A stretch of DNA of 64,000 nucleotides from Teredinibacter haidensis (GTDB lineage Bacteria; Pseudomonadota; Gammaproteobacteria; Pseudomonadales; Cellvibrionaceae). The stretch's first letter is position 1; each line of letters begins with the position of its first letter. Location of the stretch: NCBI RefSeq assembly GCF_014211975.1, contig NZ_CP060084.1, forward strand, positions 1,860,001 through 1,924,000, read 5' to 3'. Positions 27,110-36,157 of this stretch are shown here, one piece after another. Under the pieces are notes generated by a model. It was not told the origin of the DNA, ran no database searches, and worked only from the letters and a program-made list of their open reading frames with translations. Made by a program: the position numbers and the translations under genes.

Positions 27110-27907
27110 ATGAAAAAGATTATATTTACGCTCACTGCCCTATTGTTTATTACCGCCTGCACCACCAATTCCAATTCAGAAACTCCGCTCACACAGCATC
27201 ATAAACGGGCCCAGGTAACACTCACTTACGACGATGCATTAAATATCCACCTAGATAAAGTTGCCCCGGCACTAGAAGCAAGAAATTTCCGCGGAACGTT
27301 CTATATTACAGCCTCCTCCGACCCTTTCCACAAGCGTATAAATGACTGGCGTGAACTCGCCACAAAGGGTCACGAACTTGGCAATCACACGCTATACCAT
27401 CCCTGCGAAGGTAATCGACCCGGGCGCGAGTGGGTTAGTACCGAGCGTGATCTTGGCACATGGTCTGTAGAGCGTTTCATAAGCAATGTAAAGATGACAA
27501 ATACGGTACTGGAAGCTGTGGATAGCAAAAGTGCGCGCACTTTTGCCTATACTTGTGGCGACACCAAAGCCAGCAACCAATCATTTATTCAACAACTCAA
27601 ACCCAATGTTATCGCTGCGCGTGCCGTAGGAGGCGAATCTCAACCCTTAGGCGAAGTTGATTTAATGAATATTCATTCGCATATGGTCTATAACGATTCT
27701 GCAGAGAAAATGATTGCACTGGTGGATGATGCTATCGAGCGTGGAACATGGCTGGTATTTTTATTTCACGGTGTTGGCGGTGAGCATGATTTGAACGTTT
27801 CCGAAGACGCCCATACAGCCTTGCTCGACCACCTGCAAAAGCACCGCGATAAAGTATGGGTTGCACCAACAATTGAAATTGTGAAAACAATAAGCGCTAA
27901 AGAATAG
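27110..27907 (+). CDS. Polysaccharide deacetylase family lipoprotein
   Basis: A 265-residue NodB-fold hydrolase. The signal is a lipoprotein one, LTALLFITAC with lipidated Cys. Metal and catalytic motifs are LTYDDALN (catalytic and ligand Asp) and GHELGNHTLYHPC (two ligand His). VFLFHGVGGEHD near the end supplies the catalytic His. Likely anchored in the outer membrane facing the periplasm or surface, removing acetyl groups from a polysaccharide. Followed by a strong terminator. Confidence 0.9.
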   Translation: MKKIIFTLTALLFITACTTNSNSETPLTQHHKRAQVTLTYDDALNIHLDKVAPALEARNFRGTFYITASSDPFHKRINDWRELATKGHELGNHTLYHPCEGNRPGREWVSTERDLGTWSVERFISNVKMTNTVLEAVDSKSARTFAYTCGDTKASNQSFIQQLKPNVIAARAVGGESQPLGEVDLMNIHSHMVYNDSAEKMIALVDDAIERGTWLVFLFHGVGGEHDLNVSEDAHTALLDHLQKHRDKVWVAPTIEIVKTISAKE

Positions 27908-27923
27908 AATTGTTAAAAGAGAA

Positions 27924-27956
27924 TTAAAAAAGCCAGCTTAACGCTGGCTTTTTTTT
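27924..27956. terminator. Bidirectional intrinsic terminator
   Basis: AAGCCAGC (27930-27937) pairs with GCTGGCTT (27943-27950) around TTAAC, flanked by an A run on one side and a T run on the other. It serves the deacetylase gene and the convergent purL. Confidence 0.9.
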
Positions 27957-27957
27957 G

Positions 27958-30900
27958 CTAGTCGATAAATACTCGCGCATTGCGAAACAGTCGCATCCAA
28001 CCGCTATCTTCTTCCCAATCTGCTGGGTGCCATGAATTACACACTGCACGGAATACCCGCTCTGGGTGCGGCATCATAATGGTGGCCCGACCATCCGCAG
28101 AGGTTAGCCCAGTAATCCCTGACGGTGATCCGTTGGGGTTGGCGGGATAATCTTCAGTTACTGCAATAGTGTTATCCACAAATCGAATCGCCACGGAGCC
28201 AGAGGCTTCACAATCACGCAATGCCGTCGGATCCGCAAACTCTGCTCGACCTTCACCGTGCGCAATCGCCACTGGCATATGGGATCCAGCCATCGATTCC
28301 AGCAATACAGAATTGGATTTTTCAATTTTAACCAAACTAAAACGTGCTTCAAACTGCTCCGACAAATTGCGTACAAAGTGGGGCCAGTGCTCTGCACCGG
28401 GAATCAAACTCTTGAGATTAGACATCATCTGGCAGCCATTACACACACCCAGGCTAAAGGTATCTTCGCGATGGAAGAAAGACTGGAATTCATCGCGCGC
28501 CTGACCGTTGAACAGAATAGTTTTTGCCCAGCCTTCACCAGCGCCTAGAACATCACCGTAGGAGAACCCACCGCAGGCGGCAATTCCTTTGAATTCTTTC
28601 AGTGAAACCCTGCCAGCGAGAATATCGCTCATATGAACATCAACGGCTGAAAATCCTGCACGGGTAAAGGATGCCGCCATTTCCAAATGACTGTTAACAC
28701 CCTGCTCTCGCAGAATAGCCACTTTGGGTTTAACCCCTTTGGAAATGTATGGTGCCGTAATATCGGCCTTAACGTCGTAACTTAGCTCTGCACTCAAACC
28801 TGGGTTGGCCTCAGTAATTTGAGCAAACTCCTGATCGGCACAGACGGGATTATCCCGCATATTCTGTACGTGGTAGCTGGTTTTGCTCCACAACTGCTGT
28901 AGCGTACCGCGACTGTTCTGGTAGAGAACATTTTCGCCATGAGTAATCACCAGTTGCTCGTCGGCAGTTACAACACCGAGTTCGCTCACCAACTCAGCGA
29001 GGCCCGCGTTTTCAAAACGCTGAACAACTTCGGTAATGTCACCACTGGCAACCTGTACAACCGCACCCAGCTCTTCGTTAAACAGCACTGCGTGAGGGTC
29101 TGTTCCGACAGCCGCCAAATTAACGCTGGCACCGCAGCGACCGGCAAAACACATTTCCGCTAGCGCCGCCAACAGACCTCCATCGGAGCGATCGTGGTAG
29201 GCCAGCAATAGCTCGTCCTGTAGGCAGCTCTGCATAACGTTAAAGAAGGCTTTTAATTGCTCGGCACTATCGGCGTCGGCTGGCGACTGACCCATCTGAT
29301 TATATACCTGAGCAAAAATCGAGGCCCCCACACGGTTTTTCCCCGCACCCAGGTCAATCAGCAATAGCTTGCTTTCTACTTTGGCTCGCAGCTCGGGAGT
29401 TACCGTTTTACGAACATCCACCACCGGAGTGAAAGCGGAAATAATGACGGATAAAGGCGAGGTAACGGCCTTATCTTCGCCATTATCCTGCCAGGCTGTG
29501 CGCATGGACATGGAATCTTTACCGACCGGGATGGTAATACCCAGAGCCGGACAGAAATCCATACCAACAGTTTCTACGGTACGGTAGAGCTTTTCGTCTT
29601 CACCTGGGTGGCCGGCGGCACACATCCAGTTGGCGGAGAGGCGAATATCGCTCAATTTACCAATACGGGTGGCACAAATATTGGTGATCGCTTCACCCAC
29701 AGCCATACGCCCAGACGCGGGGGCATCCAGTAAGGCGGTCGGGGTTCGCTCCCCCATACTCATAGCCTCGCCAGCATAGCTATCGAATGACACGGTGGTC
29801 ACCGCACAGTCGGCAACAGGCACTTGCCAGGGGCCTACCATTTGGTCTCGTACAACTTGCCCGGTTACCGAACGATCACCAATGGTGATCAGAAACTGTT
29901 TGCTGGCCACGGTTGGGTGCTGGAGCACACGCTCGATAGCATCGCCCAAATCGATGCCGCTATAATCAAAAGCGGCAGTGTTCGCCTCCTTTTTCTCGCC
30001 GGTACGGTGCATTTTAGGCGCCTTACCAAAGAGGATGTTCATGGGCAAGTTGACGGGTTTGGCATCGAAATGGGTATCGTTAACGATCAACACTTTTTCA
30101 TCCAAGGCCTCACCCACTACCGAGTAGGGGCAGCGCTCCCGCTTACAAATTGCCTCGAAGCGCGGCAGCTCGGATGGGGGCACGGCCATCACGTAGCGCT
30201 CCTGGGATTCATTACACCAGATTTCCAGTGGTGACATACCGGGCTCATCGTTGGGAACATTACGCAACTCAAAGTGCGCGCCACAACCACCATCTTTTGC
30301 CAATTCTGGAAAAGCATTAGACAAGCCCCCAGCGCCCACATCGTGGATAAATGCAATGGGGTTATCTTTACCCAACTGCCAGCACTGGTCGATAACTTCC
30401 TGACAACGGCGCTCCATTTCGGGGTTCTGGCGTTGCACCGAGGCAAAGTCCAAGTTTTCCGACGAGGAACCAGACGTCATAGATGACGCGGCACCACCGC
30501 CCAAGCCAATCAACATAGCAGGCCCCCCCAACACAACCAACTTGGTTCCCGGCGCGTAGGGAGTTTGCTCTATATGTTCTTGCCTGATATTGCCGTAACC
30601 GCCCGCCAGCATAATCGGCTTGTGATAACCACGACGCTCGCCGTCGAAGTTGTCTTCATAGGTGCGAAAATAACCACAGATATTCGGGCGCCCAAATTCG
30701 TTATTAAAAGCCGCACCACCGATCGGACCATCGGTCATTATATCCAGTGCCGTCACAATACGGTTGGGTTTGCCGTAGTCCTGCTCCCAGGGCAAGGCGT
30801 AGCCGGGAATTTGCAGGTTGGATACAGTAAAACCGGTCATCCCCACTTTTGGCTTTGAACCCTTGCCAACGGCACCCTCATCACGAATCTCGCCACCGGA

Positions 30901-31863
30901 GCCAGTTCCCGCTCCGGGGTTGGGTGCAATGGCTGTTGGGTGGTTGTGGGTTTCCACCTTCATCAACAGATGAATAGGTTCTTCGTTGTAGCCATATTCG
31001 CGGGTTTGCGGATCAGGGTAGAAGCGACCGGCTATAGTACCCTCCACTACCGAAGCATTATCAGCATAGGCTGAAAGCACACCCTCTCCACCCTTCTCGT
31101 AGGTGTTTTTGATCATTTTGAACAGCGACAGCGTCTGCTCTTCACCATCAATGGTCCAACTGGCGTTAAATATTTTGTGGCGACAATGCTCGGAATTTGC
31201 CTGTGCAAACATCATCAGCTCCACATCGCTGGGGTTACGGCCCAGCTCACTAAAGGACGCAGTCAGATAGTCAATCTCATCTTCCGCAAGCGCTAATCCA
31301 AGCTCAGTATTGGCGACTACCAGAGCCTGCCGGCCACTGGCCAACACGTCCACCAGTGCCAAGGGCTTTGGCTGATGTGTTTCGAACAGTACAGCCGCCG
31401 CATCTAGGCTTGGTAATACTTGCTCGACCATCCGATCGTGAATCAATGCTGCGACATCACCGCTAGATTCCACCCCCGCCACAGAATACAAAATGCCACG
31501 CTCAATGCGTTTTACCTGATTTAGCCCCGCATTATGGGCAATATCCGTTGCTTTTGAAGACCAGGGTGATATCGTGCCCGCCCTTGGAACCACCACCAAT
31601 GTGAATGCTGGCTCGCTTCGTGCTGTACTTTTAGTATCATCAAAACCCATAGAACTGGCTGGACCGTACTCCAAGAGTTTTTCCAGTACCGACATTTCAG
31701 CGGAAGACAGCTCCGAGCGGGTATCGGCAAAATGGATGAAATCAGCTCGAATTCGAGTCACACCGGAGTGCAACTGCTGGATTTGGCTCAAGAGTTTATT
31801 TAAGCGGAAGTCAGATAGAGCGGGAGCGCCACGCAGAGTCAACATCTTTGGCAAGGGCCTCAT
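27958..31863 (-). CDS. purL: Phosphoribosylformylglycinamidine synthase
   Basis: Purine biosynthesis enzyme converting FGAR, glutamine and ATP to FGAM. The large single-chain form (1301 residues as listed; 1295 from the inner ATG at 31845, where homologues begin [11 protein letters not shown]). Order: N-terminal PurS-like part, two AIRS-type synthase halves with [21 protein letters not shown] and [14 protein letters not shown], and a C-terminal class I glutaminase with Cys in [12 protein letters not shown] and a His/Glu pair near the end ([10 protein letters not shown]). Cytosolic. A long intergenic stretch with a PurR-like sequence precedes it. Confidence 0.97.
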   Translation of the reverse strand: MRPLPKMLTLRGAPALSDFRLNKLLSQIQQLHSGVTRIRADFIHFADTRSELSSAEMSVLEKLLEYGPASSMGFDDTKSTARSEPAFTLVVVPRAGTISPWSSKATDIAHNAGLNQVKRIERGILYSVAGVESSGDVAALIHDRMVEQVLPSLDAAAVLFETHQPKPLALVDVLASGRQALVVANTELGLALAEDEIDYLTASFSELGRNPSDVELMMFAQANSEHCRHKIFNASWTIDGEEQTLSLFKMIKNTYEKGGEGVLSAYADNASVVEGTIAGRFYPDPQTREYGYNEEPIHLLMKVETHNHPTAIAPNPGAGTGSGGEIRDEGAVGKGSKPKVGMTGFTVSNLQIPGYALPWEQDYGKPNRIVTALDIMTDGPIGGAAFNNEFGRPNICGYFRTYEDNFDGERRGYHKPIMLAGGYGNIRQEHIEQTPYAPGTKLVVLGGPAMLIGLGGGAASSMTSGSSSENLDFASVQRQNPEMERRCQEVIDQCWQLGKDNPIAFIHDVGAGGLSNAFPELAKDGGCGAHFELRNVPNDEPGMSPLEIWCNESQERYVMAVPPSELPRFEAICKRERCPYSVVGEALDEKVLIVNDTHFDAKPVNLPMNILFGKAPKMHRTGEKKEANTAAFDYSGIDLGDAIERVLQHPTVASKQFLITIGDRSVTGQVVRDQMVGPWQVPVADCAVTTVSFDSYAGEAMSMGERTPTALLDAPASGRMAVGEAITNICATRIGKLSDIRLSANWMCAAGHPGEDEKLYRTVETVGMDFCPALGITIPVGKDSMSMRTAWQDNGEDKAVTSPLSVIISAFTPVVDVRKTVTPELRAKVESKLLLIDLGAGKNRVGASIFAQVYNQMGQSPADADSAEQLKAFFNVMQSCLQDELLLAYHDRSDGGLLAALAEMCFAGRCGASVNLAAVGTDPHAVLFNEELGAVVQVASGDITEVVQRFENAGLAELVSELGVVTADEQLVITHGENVLYQNSRGTLQQLWSKTSYHVQNMRDNPVCADQEFAQITEANPGLSAELSYDVKADITAPYISKGVKPKVAILREQGVNSHLEMAASFTRAGFSAVDVHMSDILAGRVSLKEFKGIAACGGFSYGDVLGAGEGWAKTILFNGQARDEFQSFFHREDTFSLGVCNGCQMMSNLKSLIPGAEHWPHFVRNLSEQFEARFSLVKIEKSNSVLLESMAGSHMPVAIAHGEGRAEFADPTALRDCEASGSVAIRFVDNTIAVTEDYPANPNGSPSGITGLTSADGRATIMMPHPERVFRAVCNSWHPADWEEDSGWMRLFRNARVFID

Positions 31864-32003
31864 AAGGTTGGTGAGTCAAAAGAAGGTGGGTGTCAAAAAA
31901 AGGAAGCATTGTACTTTATCTGGCATTCCTTAGGGAGAGTATAGATGCTCTCAATAGGCGAAAAATTAGCGCTGCGTTTCGCCGCGCTCCGAAGCGGGAC
32001 ATG

Positions 32004-32019
32004 AATCAAACGGTTTTAT
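32004..32019. promoter_or_regulatory. PurR-box-like sequence upstream of purL
   Basis: AATCAAACGGTTTTAT differs at two fixed positions from the PurR consensus ANGCAANCGNTTNCNT. It lies about 140 bases upstream of purL. Whether this organism has PurR is unknown, so the call is tentative. Confidence 0.2.
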
Positions 32020-32081
32020 GGAAGAAAGGTGAAAAGTTGCTCGACACCCCCCCGATACCAGAGGGGTAATACCAGCGATAA

Positions 32082-32104
32082 CGCTATTGGCTTAGTCAAT
32101 AGCG
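32082..32104. other. Perfect hairpin CGCTATTG/CAATAGCG
   Basis: An 8-base stem with a 7-base loop (GCTTAGT). It has no T tract, so an intrinsic terminator is unlikely. It could be an operator palindrome or an RNA leader element. Confidence 0.4.
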
Positions 32105-32338
32105 CCAAGTGTCTTAATGAAATTTGGCGTTATTTTTCACCTAACGGGAATTGTTGAACTAGACTGTTTTAAAAACGAGCTACACGAAAACCCAGATTAA
32201 GACAAGCTAGTTACTCACACATTTACCGTGTAGAATTGAATAATTATTGATCAGACACAAGTGCGCTTATAACCAAAAACAACTTTGCGGGCTTTAACAG
32301 GATGTTGGGGAAATTTATACCGGAGTTTATATAGGCTT

Positions 32339-33856
32339 ATGTCGAAGCGAATGACCGTACAAGCATACCAGTTGGTTAAGCGTATCTTACGAACAGTGCT
32401 TTTTAGCGCCCTTGTTGTGAGTTTATGCTCCAGTCTCGTAAGCAGTCGTATCCCTACTACTCTGGAGCGTGTTATGGCCTCCGGCAAGCTGGTCGTTATT
32501 TCACGAAACGGCCCCACCACCTATTATGAGGGTCCAAACGGCTACACGGGCTTCGAATATCATATCGCTAAAAAATTCGCGCGCTACCTGGGCGTAGACC
32601 TGGAAATAAGGGAAACCGAAAACCTTGGAGTGATGCTCGACTCCGTCGGCACCGATATTGGCCAGTTGGCCGCCGCAGGCCTCACTATTACCGAGAAGCG
32701 CAAACAGAAGGTACAGTTCAGCGAACCCTACCTGCAAATCACCCAGCAGGTTGTTTATCGCCAGGGCGAGTCCCGCCCCACCAGCCCTTCCGACCTGCAA
32801 AACAAAAATATACTGGTTATCGGCAATAGCTCCCACGCAGAGCGCCTGCGTGAACTTAAAAAAGAATTCCCCGATTTACACTGGCGGGAAAGCCACGATG
32901 TTGAAATGCTCGATTTAATGGAAATGGTGCATAACGGTAGCATTGATTACACCATTGTCGACTCCAACGCTTACCGAATTAATAGCAACCTGTACCCACA
33001 CGCGCAAGTCGCGTTCGATATCAGCGAACCGCAAAATCTCGCGTGGGCCTTCCCTGCTCAAAAAGACGACAGCTTGTTTTTGGAATCACAGAAATTTTTC
33101 AAAGGTATTAAGGAAAAGGGTGTTATTGAAGACACTTTAGAAACCTATTACGGCTACTTGGGCGAAATCAACTACGGTGGCGCAGTGCTCTTTGCCAACC
33201 GCTTAAAAACCCGCCTACCCAAATGGGAAGAAAAACTGCGTGACGTTGCAGAGATACACAATTTGGACTGGCAGTTGCTTGCCGCGTTAAGCTATCAGGA
33301 ATCGCACTGGAACCCTAAGGCTAGATCCCCAACCGGGGTACGCGGTTTTATGATGCTAACCCGCAACACAGCCAAATTTGTTGGCGTTAAAAACCGATTG
33401 GATGCAGAGCAAAGCATTGAGGGCGGTGCCAAATATTTTAAATCCATTTACGATCGCATCCCCAATCGCATTGCCGACCCAGATCGAACATGGCTGGCCA
33501 TGGCAGCGTACAACGTTGGCCTGGGCCACTTGGAAGACGCACGAATCCTGACTGCACAGCGGGGTGGCGACCCCGACAAATGGGTCGATATACGTGAAGC
33601 CCTTCCTCTGCTTTCGAAACGAAAATTCTACAAGCAAACCAAGCACGGCTATGCTCGCGGTTGGGAACCAGTCGACTATGTGCGCAATATCCGCAATTTC
33701 CAAACCATTATTGCCTGGAACGAAGTGCAAAAAGATCGCGGCGAGCAGCTGGCCTCTAACGATGCGACTCCCGAGGAATTCGCCAGCTTCAGCCCTGTTG
33801 TAATGGAAGCTGTACGCAGTATTGCCGGAGGAACTGAGGATATTTCTTCACTGTAA
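32339..33856 (+). CDS. mltF: Membrane-bound lytic murein transglycosylase F
   Basis: Cleaves peptidoglycan glycan strands to 1,6-anhydro products. Two domains: an N-terminal periplasmic-binding-like module (about 45-280, starting VMASGKLVVISRNGPTTYY) and a C-terminal SLT lysozyme-like domain with the catalytic Glu in LSYQESHWNP. TWLAMAAYNVGLGHLEDA is the usual later SLT motif. A hydrophobic export segment lies near 20-36. The ATG at 32339 is preferred over an 18-codon longer form. Acts in the periplasm at the cell wall. Confidence 0.92.
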   Translation: MSKRMTVQAYQLVKRILRTVLFSALVVSLCSSLVSSRIPTTLERVMASGKLVVISRNGPTTYYEGPNGYTGFEYHIAKKFARYLGVDLEIRETENLGVMLDSVGTDIGQLAAAGLTITEKRKQKVQFSEPYLQITQQVVYRQGESRPTSPSDLQNKNILVIGNSSHAERLRELKKEFPDLHWRESHDVEMLDLMEMVHNGSIDYTIVDSNAYRINSNLYPHAQVAFDISEPQNLAWAFPAQKDDSLFLESQKFFKGIKEKGVIEDTLETYYGYLGEINYGGAVLFANRLKTRLPKWEEKLRDVAEIHNLDWQLLAALSYQESHWNPKARSPTGVRGFMMLTRNTAKFVGVKNRLDAEQSIEGGAKYFKSIYDRIPNRIADPDRTWLAMAAYNVGLGHLEDARILTAQRGGDPDKWVDIREALPLLSKRKFYKQTKHGYARGWEPVDYVRNIRNFQTIIAWNEVQKDRGEQLASNDATPEEFASFSPVVMEAVRSIAGGTEDISSL

Positions 33857-33888
33857 TGTGTTCTAAATATAAAAGAAAAGATGGAAAA

Positions 33889-34380
33889 TTATTTTTCGTC
33901 TTTTCTTTTTAGCGCTTTCCTTCCCTCTCGCCGCAAGGTAAAGAAATCACTGATAAGCACCGAGCACTCCTGCTCACAGACCCCACCTTCCCAAGCCAGT
34001 TTATGGTTATAAAAATTCGCATTTTCCAGTACCGGGTTACTTGCTAAAACCCCCGCTTTCGGCTCCGTTGCACCGAAGACAACACGCCCGACCCGAGCAT
34101 GAATAATGGCCCCCAAACACATGGTGCAGGGCTCGATTGTGACATAAAGTGTTGTATCGGGAAGCCGATAATTTTTTTCTGCCGCCGCAGCTGCCCGCAA
34201 GGCTATTATTTCCGCGTGCCCAGTGGGATCACAGCCGCCAATAGGCTGGTTGCACCCTTCTCCCAGCAGGCTTTCACCGCGAACCAGCACCGCACCAACC
34301 GGCACTTCATTGTTCTCGGCGGCTTTCTTCGCGAGCGCAATGGCTTTTTTCATCCAAAGAAGATCAGTAGCGGAAGGCAT
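33889..34380 (-). CDS. tadA: tRNA adenosine(34) deaminase TadA
   Basis: Converts A34 to inosine in tRNA-Arg(ACG). 163 residues from ATG 34380, close after the rlmA stop; a longer frame to 34401 would overlap rlmA. Zinc site and catalytic Glu in GHAEIIALR, and the two ligand Cys in PCTMCLGAI. Essential in most bacteria. Same strand and very close to rlmA and a DUF1653 gene, forming an RNA-modification operon. Confidence 0.95.
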   Translation of the reverse strand: MPSATDLLWMKKAIALAKKAAENNEVPVGAVLVRGESLLGEGCNQPIGGCDPTGHAEIIALRAAAAAEKNYRLPDTTLYVTIEPCTMCLGAIIHARVGRVVFGATEPKAGVLASNPVLENANFYNHKLAWEGGVCEQECSVLISDFFTLRREGRKALKRKDEK

Positions 34381-34381
34381 T

Positions 34382-35254
34382 TTATTCGCTCTTAATTCCA
34401 AGTAGCTGAATATCGAAATCCACCTCCAGTGTTAATTTTCCTTTTTCTATCAATTCGCTTTTTGCATCGCGTTGGCCGTGCCAGTTCAGGGGCGTCATAG
34501 CCAGCAAATCAGCAATAGAATCAGGTTGAATTAGATCAAGAGTGAAATGCAAATTCTTTCTTGCAAGTAGTGACAATTCGGGTTCGACGTCCGCTAGCGT
34601 ATGCAATTTCACCTCGCCATAAACCACCTCTTTTAGCTGATACAAGTGGCGCTCGGCTGGCTGCACACGGACAAACATACCAGTATTTTTCAATACCCGC
34701 TGTATTTCCCTCGCGGCAATAGGCGCGAAGACATTAAGCGCAATATCCACAGAATTTTCCATGACAGGCAGGTGGTGATTGCTGGCAACACCATAATCAA
34801 ATCGCCACTTTTTCTCATGTACAGTATTACTGTGTACTTTCTGTTTCGCGCTGGATGCGGCTTTGCGAACCGCTTCTTTGGACACATCAACACCACAACA
34901 ATCTAAACGGTCAATCGATTCTAACGACAACAATTTCTCACTCAGCGATTCCAGGTAATAACCTTCACCACATCCTAGATCCAAAATCTGAACAGTGTCT
35001 TGCGACGATAAATACGCTTTTACCATGGCGAAGACTTCGTCAACCAAGGGAGCATAAAAACCAGCGCGTAAAAAACGCTTACGCGCGGCTATCATCTCTT
35101 CGTTATCACCGGGATTACGGCTGTTTTTCTGGTTCGCCAGGAGGAGATGAATATAGCCCTGTCGCGCACGGTCGTAACTGTGGCCATTATCACAACACAA
35201 ATTGCGATCGCGCTCAGTTAAGGGGTGCTGACACTTGGGACACTGCCAAATCAT
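34382..35254 (-). CDS. rlmA: 23S rRNA (guanine745-N1)-methyltransferase
   Basis: A 290-residue SAM methyltransferase acting on G745 of 23S rRNA. The N-terminal zinc site uses CPKC near residue 5 and C-x3-GH further on (LCCDNGHSYD). The SAM motif I is ILDLGCGEGYYLESL. NVFAPIAAREIQRVLKN marks the later Rossmann part. Its start lies directly at the end of the DUF1653 gene (TAAATG). No sign of the phage/antibiotic paralogue TlrB; RlmA is the simplest call. Confidence 0.92.
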   Translation of the reverse strand: MIWQCPKCQHPLTERDRNLCCDNGHSYDRARQGYIHLLLANQKNSRNPGDNEEMIAARKRFLRAGFYAPLVDEVFAMVKAYLSSQDTVQILDLGCGEGYYLESLSEKLLSLESIDRLDCCGVDVSKEAVRKAASSAKQKVHSNTVHEKKWRFDYGVASNHHLPVMENSVDIALNVFAPIAAREIQRVLKNTGMFVRVQPAERHLYQLKEVVYGEVKLHTLADVEPELSLLARKNLHFTLDLIQPDSIADLLAMTPLNWHGQRDAKSELIEKGKLTLEVDFDIQLLGIKSE

Positions 35255-35503
35255 TTACATCTCCTCACTGCTCATTTCCGACACAAATTCAAACCTTTTC
35301 ACGCTTGAGCTACACGGATCCCCCGCCACTTCAACCATTTCATTAAACATCGACAGCGGACGTACCCACAGGCTGTAGTCTCCATATAGGCAACGGTAAA
35401 CCACCAGCTCTTCCTCCGTTTCTGAGTGGCGTGCCACCGAATACACCTGATATTCATTTCCTTTGTAATGCCTGTAGCGCCCAGGCTTTAGAGAAATACT
35501 CAA
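35255..35503 (-). CDS. DUF1653 family small protein
   Basis: An 82-residue protein of the DUF1653 family, recognisable by the conserved opening PGRYRHYKGNEYQV and WVRPLSMFNEMVE. Function unknown; the fold is a small beta-barrel. It is first in an operon with rlmA and tadA, sharing the stop-start junction with rlmA, so an RNA- or translation-related role is possible from context. Confidence 0.88.
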   Translation of the reverse strand: MSISLKPGRYRHYKGNEYQVYSVARHSETEEELVVYRCLYGDYSLWVRPLSMFNEMVEVAGDPCSSSVKRFEFVSEMSSEEM

Positions 35504-35620
35504 GCTGCGACCTCCAATTGAGTTTAGTGAATCAAACGACTACCATAGCCGCCGCAATCTGCGGGGCATATTGCCCCGCTTTCTTTCCGTTTGCAAAACG
35601 ATTTGTATTAGCGAAAACCA

Positions 35621-36157
35621 ATGAATACTCCAAACCGCGCTCCAATCGCCCTTTTCTACGGCAGCTCCACCTGTTATACCGAAATGGCGGGTGAAAAAAT
35701 TCGCCAGGAAATCGGCGAGACCGATGTTGATATCTTTAATATTGCCGACGAACCAATCGCCACAGCCCTCTATTACGACTATCTGATTATGGGCATTCCC
35801 ACCTGGGATTACGGTGAGCTTCAGGAAGATTGGGAAGAGATTTGGGACGAGCTCGACGATCTGGATTTCAGCGGTAAGAAAATTGCCCTCTACGGGCTTG
35901 GTGATCAAGTCGGCTACCCGGAATGGTTCCTCGATGCCATGGGCTTTCTCTACCATAAGATGAAAAAGCAAGGGGCGACACTGGTAGGGCTATGGCCCAA
36001 TAAAGGCTACGATTTTGAAACCAGCCAGGCTTTAACGGAAGATAAGCAGTTTTTTGTGGGCTTAGCGCTAGATGAAGAAAACGAATTCGTCCTAACCGAA
36101 CAACGTATCGAAAAATGGTGCGAACAGATTCTTAACGAATTTAATTTTCCTCAATGA
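35621..36157 (+). CDS. fldB: Flavodoxin FldB-like
   Basis: A 178-residue electron-transfer flavoprotein. FMN phosphate loop YGSSTCYTEM near residue 14, second loop PTWDYGELQEDWEE around 60, and YGLGDQVGYPEWF near 90, which fit long-chain FldB-type flavodoxins. Its stop overlaps the start of mnmC as ATGA, so the two are translationally coupled. MnmC uses FAD, but a direct electron link is not established. Confidence 0.93.
   Translation: MNTPNRAPIALFYGSSTCYTEMAGEKIRQEIGETDVDIFNIADEPIATALYYDYLIMGIPTWDYGELQEDWEEIWDELDDLDFSGKKIALYGLGDQVGYPEWFLDAMGFLYHKMKKQGATLVGLWPNKGYDFETSQALTEDKQFFVGLALDEENEFVLTEQRIEKWCEQILNEFNFPQ

Larger units (their letters stand above)
31864..32338. other. 475-base intergenic stretch between divergent purL and mltF
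   Basis: No gene seen. It must hold both promoters. Features are a PurR-like 16-mer (32004-32019) and a perfect 8-base hairpin (32082-32104). A C7 run lies at 32047-32053. Confidence 0.5.
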
